Assembly (NCBI GenBank): GCA_017418765.1
Contig: JAFOMV010000256.1
Location: 1 to 6,198 of the forward strand
Length of the DNA stretch: 6,198 bases
Reading direction: 5' to 3'
DNA from: Ruminococcus sp.
Lineage (GTDB): Bacteria > Bacillota_A > Clostridia > Oscillospirales > Ruminococcaceae
In this document: positions 1 through 6,198 of the stretch, piece after piece
Layout: each line of letters begins with the position of its first letter
Numbering within the stretch: the stretch's first letter is position 1
Made by a program: the position numbers and the translations under genes
The notes under the pieces: model-generated
What the model was told of the DNA's origin: nothing
What the model saw: only the letters and a program-made list of their open reading frames with translations
The model's database searches: none

Positions 1-27
1 ATTAAACATAAACTGCGGAAAGTTCAT
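1..27 (-). CDS. Start of an unidentified gene, cut by the left window edge
   Basis: An ATG at 27-25 opens a frame of nine codons (MNFPQFMFN) that runs without a stop off the left edge. A good ribosome binding site, TGGAGGAT with its GGAGG core at 35-39, sits seven bases upstream of the ATG. The gene begins 37 bases after the stop of the kinase-like gene on the same strand, and I see no hairpin terminator between them, so the two are probably co-transcribed from the promoter at 897-925. Nine residues are too few to identify the product. The call rests only on the start codon, the binding site and the spacing. Confidence 0.6.
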
Positions 28-64
28 TATTTATCCTCCATATCATCAGCAATACAAACTTGAT

Positions 65-856
65 TTACGTTACTGTGTTTAGTTCCTGAATTATTCTTGA
101 GTATGTTTTGTTCCAGTTTTCATCGGGATCATTGATAATCATATATTTTACATTCAAGCCACGCAGTATTTCTGTTTCTCTGCGCTGACGTTCTTCCAGT
201 GCTTTTATATAGCCGTCAAATCCCGTCAAATGTTCTGCTTTGCCATAGGCTCCGCTGCAATGATAGTCTATAACACCGTTCAGCCAATCCGTTCCACGTT
301 CAGAAACAGTTTTTTCTATTGAATCTCTTATATTATTGTTATGAAGATAGACAATAAACGGATCCAGCGGTCTTATGATTTCACAGATGCTGTTGATATA
401 CTCTGACGACTTTTGAGTATCAAATCCGAAACGCATCATTGTTTCACACATTGGGTTTTGCAATAATACGCAGTTAAACACATATCGTTCATTCGGTTTG
501 ACCGCATCAATAAATTCTTTCCATTTGTCAAGCATTATGGGACTCTCAGTTTCCCAAGGCAGAAAATCATAAATCTTGTACTGTAAAAGCTTATCAAAAA
601 GCTCACCGCTGAAATGTTTCAGAGAGATAATATATCCGTCGGGTCCGGAAACTGCAGCCTGTTTTATCAGCACCTGTTCTTCTGGTGAAAATCTACCAAA
701 TTCGCTTTGTTTTACAAAAGCATGAAATTCATAATCAGCCGGATGATCTCCGCTTCCTTCATCATAGAATTTTGCGCCAATACTATTTGCAATATGTTTT
801 GAAGTTGTGCTTTTGCCCGAACAAGGTAAGCCTTCCACTATTATAAGCCTGTGCAA
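65..856 (-). CDS. P-loop kinase-like NTPase of unknown function, TTG start
   Basis: This is a 263-residue cytoplasmic protein without a signal peptide or membrane segment. It opens with a hydrophobic strand (HRLIIVE) followed by a Walker A loop, GLPCSGKSTT, at residues 9-18, with Lys15 and Ser16 as the expected phosphate- and magnesium-binding residues. The layout of strand, acidic residue and GxxxSGKST at the extreme N terminus resembles nucleoside/nucleotide kinases such as thymidylate kinase. The rest (for example DEGSGDHPADYE at 32-43, the PMCETMMRFGF stretch and the ERGTDWLN stretch) does not match any of these enzymes that I can name. It looks like a conserved clostridial hypothetical family, and the phosphate acceptor is unknown. 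The start is the TTG at 856-854: AGGAGGT lies eight bases upstream, and a consensus promoter lies inside the longer frame that begins at ATG 937. The gene looks richer in A+T than the sugar operon; one 60-base stretch (301-360) counts 15 G+C. Confidence 0.85.
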   Translation of the reverse strand: MHRLIIVEGLPCSGKSTTSKHIANSIGAKFYDEGSGDHPADYEFHAFVKQSEFGRFSPEEQVLIKQAAVSGPDGYIISLKHFSGELFDKLLQYKIYDFLPWETESPIMLDKWKEFIDAVKPNERYVFNCVLLQNPMCETMMRFGFDTQKSSEYINSICEIIRPLDPFIVYLHNNNIRDSIEKTVSERGTDWLNGVIDYHCSGAYGKAEHLTGFDGYIKALEERQRRETEILRGLNVKYMIINDPDENWNKTYSRIIQELNTVT

Positions 857-864
857 AACATCAT

Positions 865-871
865 ACCTCCT
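865..871 (-). promoter_or_regulatory. Ribosome binding site fixing the TTG start of the kinase-like gene
   Basis: On the minus strand this reads AGGAGGT, a full match to the anti-Shine-Dalgarno sequence, eight bases before the TTG at 856-854. Two ATG triplets fall between the site and the TTG but are in other frames. The one at 861-859 meets a stop after six codons, and the one at 864-862 touches the binding site. The TTG is therefore the best start. Confidence 0.85.
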
Positions 872-896
872 CAAATTCCGATTTATGCTTGTAACA

Positions 897-925
897 ATTA
901 TAGCATAACATTGCTGCATTGTCAA
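897..925 (-). promoter_or_regulatory. Consensus sigma-70/sigma-A promoter for the kinase-like gene
   Basis: The minus strand carries a perfect -35 box TTGACA (925-920), a 17-base spacer (919-903) and a perfect -10 box TATAAT (902-897). The bases before the -10 box, TGC, also fit an extended -10 (TGn). Transcription should start near 890, giving a leader of about 35 bases that contains the AGGAGGT site. The promoter begins directly after the T-tract of the upstream operon's terminator. No operator is evident, so strong and perhaps constitutive expression is inferred from box quality alone. Confidence 0.9.
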
Positions 926-971
926 TAAAAACGCCATAGTACTCCTGACTGTAAATCAGAAATACTATGGC
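926..971 (-). terminator. Rho-independent terminator ending the sugar-transport operon
   Basis: Read on the minus strand, 971-963 (GCCATAGTA) pairs perfectly with 941-933 (TACTATGGC). Inside it CTGA (959-956) pairs with TCAG (948-945) around a seven-base loop. The two three-base stretches between these stems are UUU and GAG in the minus-strand transcript and can form U-G, U-A and U-G pairs, so the stem can run 16 pairs. A run of five T follows two bases after the stem (930-926). On the plus strand those three-base stretches would mostly mismatch and no T-run follows, so the terminator acts on minus-strand transcription. It lies 65 bases past the stop of the MalG-type permease. The 64 bases between (972-1035) hold nothing else convincing. 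Confidence 0.85.
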
Positions 972-1035
972 TTAAAACTTCTATATGAGTATCTTTCTTA
1001 TGCTCACCCGTTATTTTCATATATACCATCAGATA

Positions 1036-1890
1036 TTATTCCTTTACGCCGCCAAGTGCAACTCCTGCAATAATATACTTTGATAACAGAAAATAAACTG
1101 CCAGCAATGGTATTATTGTCAATAACAATCCAAGATAGACAGAACCATACTCAGTTCTGTAGATATCACCGTTAAGGAGCGATACCATCATCGGCATTGT
1201 AAATCTTTCATTCTTAGTGAGAAGTATCGACGGCAGAAACAGCTGATTCCAGCTTGATACGAATGAGAATATTGCCTGTGTCGCCATAGCAGGCTTCATC
1301 ATGGGTACAACTATCTGATTGAATATCCTGAATTCTCCTGCACCGTCTATCCTTGCAGACTGTATAATCTCCGGAGGCAGTGATGGTATCATGTACTGTC
1401 TCATGAAAAATACACAGGTAGGCGCTGCAATAGCCGGAAGTATAAGCGGAATGTAATTATTCGTCATATGTATCTTGTAAATGAACTGATAAAAGCCTAT
1501 GCTTGTTAACTGTGCAGGTATCATCAGTATAGCCATTATCAGTGTAAAAAACGGCTTTTTAAGTTTCCAGTCATAGACAACAAGAGCAAATGCAGTCATT
1601 GTTGAGAAATAAACGGTACATATCGTTGTGCCTGCTGAGATGATAAATGAATTTCTGAAACCTCTCAGCACATCGAATGAACCGTTATCCCTCAGCACTT
1701 CTAAATTTGCTCTCAGGGAGTGCGATGGGATAAGCGAAACTGCATGCTGCTGTATCTGATATGTGCTTCTTGTTGAATTGACTATCATGATAACAAAAGG
1801 AAAAAGGCTGAGGACTGCAAGCAGTCCGCAGAATACATAGGCAGATACTCTAAGCACTTTATTTGAAGTGTTTTTACTTCCTACTGCCAT
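1036..1890 (-). CDS. ABC sugar transporter permease, MalG/UgpE type (CUT1 family)
   Basis: This 284-residue integral membrane protein is the second permease half of a carbohydrate importer. Hydrophobic segments fall at about residues 13-37, 80-105, 114-137, 146-165, 202-222 and 250-276, the six-helix pattern of MalG-like proteins. The EAA loop that docks with the ATPase is visible at 177-196 (QSARIDGAGEFRIFNQIVVP), with the conserved DGA and a late Pro. The C terminus, GGVKE, fits the short glycine-rich, charged ending common in this family. The ATG start overlaps the last 10 bases of the upstream permease gene, and its ribosome binding site GGGGAGGG (1904-1897, six bases from the ATG) lies within that gene's last codons, which suggests translational coupling. 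The length is normal for the family. Substrate cannot be read from the permease alone; the linked GH3 enzyme points to a plant-derived oligosaccharide. Confidence 0.95.
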   Translation of the reverse strand: MAVGSKNTSNKVLRVSAYVFCGLLAVLSLFPFVIMIVNSTRSTYQIQQHAVSLIPSHSLRANLEVLRDNGSFDVLRGFRNSFIISAGTTICTVYFSTMTAFALVVYDWKLKKPFFTLIMAILMIPAQLTSIGFYQFIYKIHMTNNYIPLILPAIAAPTCVFFMRQYMIPSLPPEIIQSARIDGAGEFRIFNQIVVPMMKPAMATQAIFSFVSSWNQLFLPSILLTKNERFTMPMMVSLLNGDIYRTEYGSVYLGLLLTIIPLLAVYFLLSKYIIAGVALGGVKE

Positions 1891-2864
1891 TCTTTTCCCT
1901 CCCCTTGTTTCATGATATGTTTTCTCCGTTTCTTCTTCGTACTGACTGCATCATCACCTTTGTCACGCATTATCAGAAACAGAAAAACTGAACATACCGC
2001 TATTATACCCCACATTATCATGCTTGCGGCAGCTGCCTTATTATAAAGATAACTGCCGCTGAACGCCTGTTTCTGAATATACACACTTGTGGTCAGTGTT
2101 GCGTTGTCAGGTCCGCCGTCAAGGAATACCTTTGGTATATCGTACATATTCAGACCGCCTACAAGTGACGTCACAAGAGTATAAAGCAGGATGGTTTTTA
2201 GGTTAGGGAGAGTAATCCTGAAAAATGTCTGAATACCATTAGCGCCGTCTATCTCAGCTGCATCAAAGATATCGGGGGTTATCCCAAGTACCCCTGATAT
2301 CAGTATTATCATAGTATTGCCGTACCATATCCAGAATTGTATAAAAGCTGTTATAAGCCTTGAAGCTGTACCGTTAGTAAGGAAATCATAAGCATTATCT
2401 CTTATATTTACCGATCTCAGAATATCATTCACAGGTCCGACAGGATATGCGAATAAAGCTTTAAAGAGTATTGCCACCGCAGCAGCTGTGATCATATTAG
2501 GCATATAGAACACGGCTTTGAAAAAACTCTTTCCCTTTAATTTACTGCGCCGTGAAGTGAACATCGCCGTAAGCAGCAGTGCTATAGTGATCTGCGGCAG
2601 AAAATTCATCAGCCATATCATAACTGTATTTTTCAGTGATGTTATGAACATTCTGCTTTTCATAACGTTCCTGAAATTCTCAAGGGGATCATCGAGGATA
2701 TGCCATTCAGTATTTCCGAGACCGCAGCAGTCAGTGAAGCCGAGAATGAGCGTATATACCGTCGGGTAAAGCGAAAATATCAGGAATGATAATGCAAATG
2801 GGATACTAAAGAGATACCCGTATTTTGCATAACCTCCGCCTCTATGTCTCTGCTTTTCAGACAA
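1881..2864 (-). CDS. ABC sugar transporter permease, MalF/UgpA type (CUT1 family), TTG start
   Basis: This 327-residue membrane protein is the first permease half of the importer. Hydrophobic segments lie at about residues 17-42, 77-101, 117-139, 170-192, 222-237 and 280-299. The ATPase-docking EAA loop is at 201-220 (DAAEIDGANGIQTFFRITLP). The C-terminal tail after residue 300 is basic (KKKRRKH). The start is TTG at 2864-2862. An in-frame TAA lies only 15 bases upstream (2879-2877), no ATG or GTG intervenes, and the first internal Met (residue 68) would remove the first membrane helix. The ribosome binding site is AAGGGGGG, six bases from the TTG. The gene starts 42 bases after the binding-protein stop and overlaps the next permease by 10 bases, so the two permeases would be made together as a heterodimer. 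Confidence 0.93.
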   Translation of the reverse strand: MSEKQRHRGGGYAKYGYLFSIPFALSFLIFSLYPTVYTLILGFTDCCGLGNTEWHILDDPLENFRNVMKSRMFITSLKNTVMIWLMNFLPQITIALLLTAMFTSRRSKLKGKSFFKAVFYMPNMITAAAVAILFKALFAYPVGPVNDILRSVNIRDNAYDFLTNGTASRLITAFIQFWIWYGNTMIILISGVLGITPDIFDAAEIDGANGIQTFFRITLPNLKTILLYTLVTSLVGGLNMYDIPKVFLDGGPDNATLTTSVYIQKQAFSGSYLYNKAAAASMIMWGIIAVCSVFLFLIMRDKGDDAVSTKKKRRKHIMKQGEGKEWQ

Positions 2865-2870
2865 GGCTAT

Positions 2871-2878
2871 CCCCCCTT
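2871..2878 (-). promoter_or_regulatory. G-run ribosome binding site before the TTG start of the MalF-type permease
   Basis: The minus strand reads AAGGGGGG here, six bases before the TTG codon. It replaces the AGGAGG core seen at the other genes with a run of six G, so pairing to 16S rRNA should be weaker through G-U pairs. With the rare start codon, this suggests lower translation of the permease than of the binding protein. That is inference from sequence. Confidence 0.7.
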
Positions 2879-2906
2879 ATGACACCATAGCTTATCATAG
2901 CACCAT

Positions 2907-4265
2907 TCAGTCTGTCTCAATAGCAAGCGAATCGGCAACATTCGCCTTGAAATCCTTGATAGCCGTATCTCTGTCTTTCTTTCCTGATGTGTACTGACGC
3001 ACCTGATCACGCCATATTGCGTTGATGGATTCATCATACTGCGTAAGATTCTTGCCGTTTGCATAAGCATTAGCCTTCTCAAATACATCGAACATATTCT
3101 GACCTGCAAGAAAATCAAGAGTTCCGTCAGATTTAGCCATAACGACACCGGAAGCCACAGTGTCCTTTGCTCCGCCTTCGGTATATGTACCGTTTGCCCA
3201 CTGATACTGCAATCCATCCTCTGAGGTGTCAAGTGTTATCCAGTTTATGATATCTCCAAGTATCTCTTTATTCTCGCTATCCTTATTTGCAAGTATCCAT
3301 GTACCGCCCCAGAAGAAACCTATAGGAGGCTCGCATACTCCCCAGTCACCGTATGTGCCTTCTCCTGCGGCTGTACCTCCGCAGTTAGGCTCCATTTTAT
3401 AATTGATGAGCCATGCAGGCCCGAAGAAGCCGAATATCTCCTTGCTGCCCTCACCCTTCATATCTGCGAACCAGCCTTCCTGCCAGTCCTGAGTATCATT
3501 ATGATATTTATTATCTTTCAGCTTCTTTGAAAGATCCAGGAAAGCTTCACGCTCAGGGTCAATATTAAGCTTGCCATTAACGATCCAGCCCTTGTCAGAG
3601 CTGTTTTCAACTGCGTGCCAGATATCGCCGTCGCCTGAAACTATGCCGTATCCTTTGGCTTTAAGCTCCTTAGCAGCATCAAAGAACTTATCCCAGCGCT
3701 GTGAGCCGCCTCCGATAGCCTTTGATACTGTCTCAGGTGAATCATCGCCCCATACATCCTCAGCAATAGACCGTCTGTATATGAACGCTCCGCCAGTAGC
3801 CTGATAACCGAGAGCTACGACATCACCGCTTTGACTTGTACCGATATCAACCGTGTACTGAGCGATATCTGCCGACTTTATGCCTGCATCAACATCGATA
3901 CCGAGATCCTTATACGGGCAGGCATATTGTGAGGCATCCCCCTGTGTATACTTTAATACAAATGCCGCTTCTGCACAGTAAAGATCGGGAGCATAACTGC
4001 CGCCTGCTGCAAGAGCCTGATCGAGTGCAGGCTGATATATCTGTTCTGTTGTTGGAATGATAGTTGTATTTATCTTGTATTTAGCAGCGACATCAGGGTG
4101 AGTATCGAAATACTTCTGTACCATACCGGGTACTTCGTCTGTAAATGACCATACATTCAGGGTCTTCCTGTCATCTGTATCCACACTCTTTTTAGCTGAT
4201 ATACTGCATGATGATGCAGATATCATGATCGCAAGTGCTGAGATTGCCGATAATACTTTTTTCAT
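2907..4265 (-). CDS. Extracellular solute-binding lipoprotein of a CUT1 sugar ABC transporter
   Basis: This 452-residue protein begins with a lipoprotein signal peptide: MKK, a hydrophobic stretch to residue 16, then a lipobox ASSC with Cys20 as the predicted lipidated residue. It should be exported and anchored to the outer face of the membrane. The mature part is that of a family 1 extracellular solute-binding protein: an opening strand (TLNVWSFTDE, 35-44), then many aromatic residues typical of sugar stacking, including Trp261, Trp265, Trp285 in GPAWLIN (282-288), and FFWGGTW at 317-323. The length is normal for the family. Placement directly before two CUT1 permeases and after a GH3 enzyme supports oligosaccharide binding, with xylo- or cello-oligosaccharides plausible but not shown. 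The ATG has a strong AGGAGGT site six bases upstream. The signal residues before Cys20 (Ser at -1, Ala at -3) are slightly unlike the usual L-x-G/A-C but acceptable. Confidence 0.93.
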   Translation of the reverse strand: MKKVLSAISALAIMISASSCSISAKKSVDTDDRKTLNVWSFTDEVPGMVQKYFDTHPDVAAKYKINTTIIPTTEQIYQPALDQALAAGGSYAPDLYCAEAAFVLKYTQGDASQYACPYKDLGIDVDAGIKSADIAQYTVDIGTSQSGDVVALGYQATGGAFIYRRSIAEDVWGDDSPETVSKAIGGGSQRWDKFFDAAKELKAKGYGIVSGDGDIWHAVENSSDKGWIVNGKLNIDPEREAFLDLSKKLKDNKYHNDTQDWQEGWFADMKGEGSKEIFGFFGPAWLINYKMEPNCGGTAAGEGTYGDWGVCEPPIGFFWGGTWILANKDSENKEILGDIINWITLDTSEDGLQYQWANGTYTEGGAKDTVASGVVMAKSDGTLDFLAGQNMFDVFEKANAYANGKNLTQYDESINAIWRDQVRQYTSGKKDRDTAIKDFKANVADSLAIETD

Positions 4266-4271
4266 TTAAAT

Positions 4272-4278
4272 ACCTCCT
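4272..4278 (-). promoter_or_regulatory. Ribosome binding site of the solute-binding protein gene
   Basis: The minus strand reads AGGAGGT six bases before the ATG at 4265. It is a full consensus site within the 30-base gap after the GH3 stop codon, and much stronger than the site of the permease that follows. This fits the usual need for more binding protein than membrane permease. Confidence 0.85.
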
Positions 4279-4295
4279 GTTGATCAATAATCAAT

Positions 4296-6198
4296 TTACA
4301 CATCGGACGCAGTGCTGAACTGTACACATATAGATAAACATTCCGTGCCGGTAAGCTTTTCGCTGAGTGGATCGGGCTGAGATGTTCCTGCGTAAAGTGT
4401 GAATTTCTCAGCTGAACGGCTTCTCCTGCCGTTTTCGTCAACAGCTTCAAATGCTCTGCTGCTGACAGCGATCCCTATCTCTTTAGATTCGCCCTTTTTC
4501 AGGAATACCCTCCTGAATCCGCATAAACTGAAAAACGGTACATAGTCTTTGCCTGCACCCTTGATGTAAAGCTGTATCACATCCTCTGTATCCGCACTGC
4601 CTTTATTCGTGGCTTTTACATATGCAGTGCCGCTGTCAAATCTCAGATTTGATAATTCTGTTTTCGAGTAAGTAAGTCCGTATCCGAAAGGATAGAGTAT
4701 ATTATCCTGTGTGTACCTGTAGGTGCGGCCTTTCATGCTGTAATCTGTGAAATCAGGCAGCTTTTCAGCATCAGCATAAAATGTTACAGGGAGTTTGCCC
4801 GACGGTGATATCTTTCCAAAAAGTATATCAGCCAGTGCAGCGCCGCCGAATTGTCCCGGATACCATGCGTGGATAAGAGCATCACAGTCTGCTTCTGTAT
4901 TAACAGCACTGCCTGCTGCTGTAACTATAATAACGGGCTTTCCCTTGCTCATGACTGCTCTGACCAGCCTGCGCTGAGGTTCAGGAAGTCTCAGATCCTT
5001 TTTGTCTCCTGACGAGAACTCATTGCCTGCGTCACCTTCTTCGCCCTCTATCGCCGCATCAAGCCCCACACACAGTATTACCGCGTCTGAATGTTCGGCA
5101 ACTATCTCAGCTTCTGATATTCTGTCATCAGCAACAGCAAGCCCCATGCATCTGTCCTTGAATAAATGGCAGCCCTCAGCATACAGCACTCTGCCATCAA
5201 AAGCATCCTGTATGCCCTCAAGGAAAGTGATATAGCGATCTGCTGTACCGTTATAATTGCCCTCAAGTGCAGAACGGCTGTCAGCGTTAGGGCCGATGAC
5301 TCCGATAGTCCTCAGCTTTGAGGCATCAAGCGGAAGTATGCCGTTGTTCTTCAGCAGTACCATCGATCTTTCCGAGCACTTCCTTGCGTATGCCTTGTGC
5401 TCATCATTTGCAACTATGCTGTAATCCAGAGTATCATATTCCGTTTCCCTGTCGAACATTCCAAGCCGTACCCTTGTCCTCATGAGGTGAATACAGGCTT
5501 TTCTTATATCTTCTGAATCGATAAGCCCCTCGCTGTATGCATGAAGCAGATGGAGATATGTATTTCCGCAGTTAAGGTCACAGCCCGCTTTTATCGCCAT
5601 AGCCGCCGATTCAGGAGCTGTCTTTGTTATGCAGTGATGGATGTGGAAATCGCTTATCGCCCAGCAGTCGGAAACAAAATAACCGTCAAATCCCCATTCT
5701 GCCAGTTTCCCCATAAGAAAGCTGCTTGCACAGGCAGGTTCACCATTTACCCTGTTGTAGGCGCCCATTATGCCTTCTGCCTTAGCTTCCCTGACCAGCG
5801 CTTCAAAAGCAGGAAGATATGTCTCCTCCATATCCTTAGGCGAGATCACAGCATCGAAAACATGTCTGCTTGCCTCGGGGCCGCTGTGAACAGCCATATG
5901 CTTTGCACAGGCAGCCGCTTTCATGACCTTGCCTTCGCCCTGTATCCCCTTTACAAATGCAACTCCGAGACGTGCTGTAAGGTACGGGTCTTCGCCGTAA
6001 GTCTCCTGTCCCCTGCCCCATCGTGGATCACGGAATATATTCACATTAGGTGACCACAGGCACAGACCTTTGAAAATATCATGATCGCCGTGTGAGGAAT
6101 ACTCATTGTATTTAGCCCTTGCTTCATCGCCTATGATACATCCGACTTTATACATAGCATCCTCATCAAACATAGCGGCAAGTCCGATCGCCTGCGGA
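4296..6198 (-). CDS. Glycoside hydrolase family 3 beta-glucosidase/beta-xylosidase, 5' end outside the window
   Basis: The frame stays open to the right edge, so 633 residues are seen and the N terminus (perhaps 70-100 residues) is missing. The first Met in the window, residue 9 in PQAIGLAAMFDEDAMYKVG, is internal. Residues below count from the first complete codon. The N-terminal (alpha/beta)8 domain shows RDPRWGRGQETYGEDP (56-71), KHMAVHSGPE (99-108) and VSDCWA (175-180), where Asp177 (codon 5669-5667) is the expected nucleophile. The second GH3 domain begins near GVIGPNAD (299-306). It has GLDAAIEGEEGD (378-389), whose glutamates are candidates for the general acid/base, and the family signature WYPGQFGGAALADILFG (445-461). 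A fibronectin-III-like domain (about 515-605) closes the protein. GH3 enzymes release non-reducing-end sugars from beta-linked oligosaccharides. The KH-x-AVHSGPE and E-x-EE-x-D pattern resembles clostridial glucosidase/xylosidase members, and specificity cannot be settled here. Nor can cellular location, since any signal peptide lies off the window. Confidence 0.95.
   Translation of the reverse strand, partial: PQAIGLAAMFDEDAMYKVGCIIGDEARAKYNEYSSHGDHDIFKGLCLWSPNVNIFRDPRWGRGQETYGEDPYLTARLGVAFVKGIQGEGKVMKAAACAKHMAVHSGPEASRHVFDAVISPKDMEETYLPAFEALVREAKAEGIMGAYNRVNGEPACASSFLMGKLAEWGFDGYFVSDCWAISDFHIHHCITKTAPESAAMAIKAGCDLNCGNTYLHLLHAYSEGLIDSEDIRKACIHLMRTRVRLGMFDRETEYDTLDYSIVANDEHKAYARKCSERSMVLLKNNGILPLDASKLRTIGVIGPNADSRSALEGNYNGTADRYITFLEGIQDAFDGRVLYAEGCHLFKDRCMGLAVADDRISEAEIVAEHSDAVILCVGLDAAIEGEEGDAGNEFSSGDKKDLRLPEPQRRLVRAVMSKGKPVIIVTAAGSAVNTEADCDALIHAWYPGQFGGAALADILFGKISPSGKLPVTFYADAEKLPDFTDYSMKGRTYRYTQDNILYPFGYGLTYSKTELSNLRFDSGTAYVKATNKGSADTEDVIQLYIKGAGKDYVPFFSLCGFRRVFLKKGESKEIGIAVSSRAFEAVDENGRRSRSAEKFTLYAGTSQPDPLSEKLTGTECLSICVQFSTASDV

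Noticed and set aside
982..1023. TATATGA and TCATATA, a seven-base inverted repeat with a 28-base loop downstream of the MalG-type gene
   Set aside because: It is A+T-rich with a long loop and no T-tract, and the convincing terminator lies just beyond it.
2865..2906. Repeated CATAGC and CACCAT words and GCTAT/ATAGC inverted repeats in the gap between binding protein and permease
   Set aside because: The pairings are four or five bases long and compete with one another. There is no T-tract, so I do not call a terminator, attenuator or SD-masking hairpin.
2867..3232. A 121-codon minus-strand frame ending just before the MalF-type permease
   Set aside because: It is an alternative frame inside the binding-protein gene, whose own frame encodes conserved family sequence throughout.
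4279..4295. TTGATCAA-type palindrome in the gap between the GH3 and binding-protein genes, considered as an operator
   Set aside because: It is only eight bases of A+T-rich palindrome within an operon gap, with no nearby promoter boxes that I can see.
4262..4450. A 62-codon minus-strand frame whose stop overlaps the ATG of the binding-protein gene
   Set aside because: It is out of frame within the C-terminal coding region of the GH3 gene, which continues to its own stop at 4296. The ATGA overlap is chance.
5541..6053. A 170-codon open frame on the plus strand
   Set aside because: It lies wholly antisense to strongly conserved GH3 catalytic-domain sequence, its translation resembles no family I know, and it is rich in Cys and His as expected for a shadow frame.
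1..6198. Possible CRISPR array, transposon, phage, toxin-antitoxin or defence system
   Set aside because: I saw no spaced direct repeats, terminal inverted repeats, transposase or integrase motifs, or small paired genes. The P-loop protein alone does not justify a defence call.

Overview
The window looks like chromosomal DNA from a low-to-moderate GC, plant-polysaccharide-degrading Firmicute, most likely of the Ruminococcus/Oscillospiraceae-Lachnospiraceae kind. The reasons are strong AGGAGG-type ribosome binding sites, TTG start codons, a lipoprotein solute-binding protein, CUT1 sugar permeases without a local ATPase, and a clostridial-style family 3 glycoside hydrolase. All supported genes lie on the minus strand, so transcription runs from the right end (6198) to the left end (1). 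I assign genus by family resemblance only.

Right to left, the first unit is a carbohydrate-uptake operon. It holds a GH3 beta-glycosidase whose 5' end is cut by the window (4296-6198), an extracellular solute-binding lipoprotein (2907-4265), a MalF/UgpA-type permease starting at a TTG codon (1881-2864), and a MalG/UgpE-type permease (1036-1890) that overlaps the previous gene by 10 bases. Gaps are 30 and 42 bases, so one transcript is likely. The binding protein would capture an oligosaccharide outside the cell, the two permeases would carry it in, and the GH3 enzyme would trim glucosyl or xylosyl units from its non-reducing end. The ATPase that powers import is not in the window and is presumably a shared MsmX-type protein encoded elsewhere. 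The operon promoter and any regulator are also outside the window.

The operon ends at a hairpin followed by a T-tract (926-971). Directly behind it is a near-perfect sigma-70-type promoter (897-925) for a second unit. This unit holds a P-loop kinase-like protein of unknown function (65-856, TTG start) and the first nine codons of a further gene (1-27), both on the minus strand. The promoter and terminator lie inside the open frame upstream of the kinase gene, which shows that the longest open frame (ATG at 937) is not the real protein start.

I found no RNA genes, insertion sequences, CRISPR arrays, attachment sites or phage genes. Apart from the start-site and regulatory details, this is an ordinary sugar-utilisation region, and I see no new kind of biological system.
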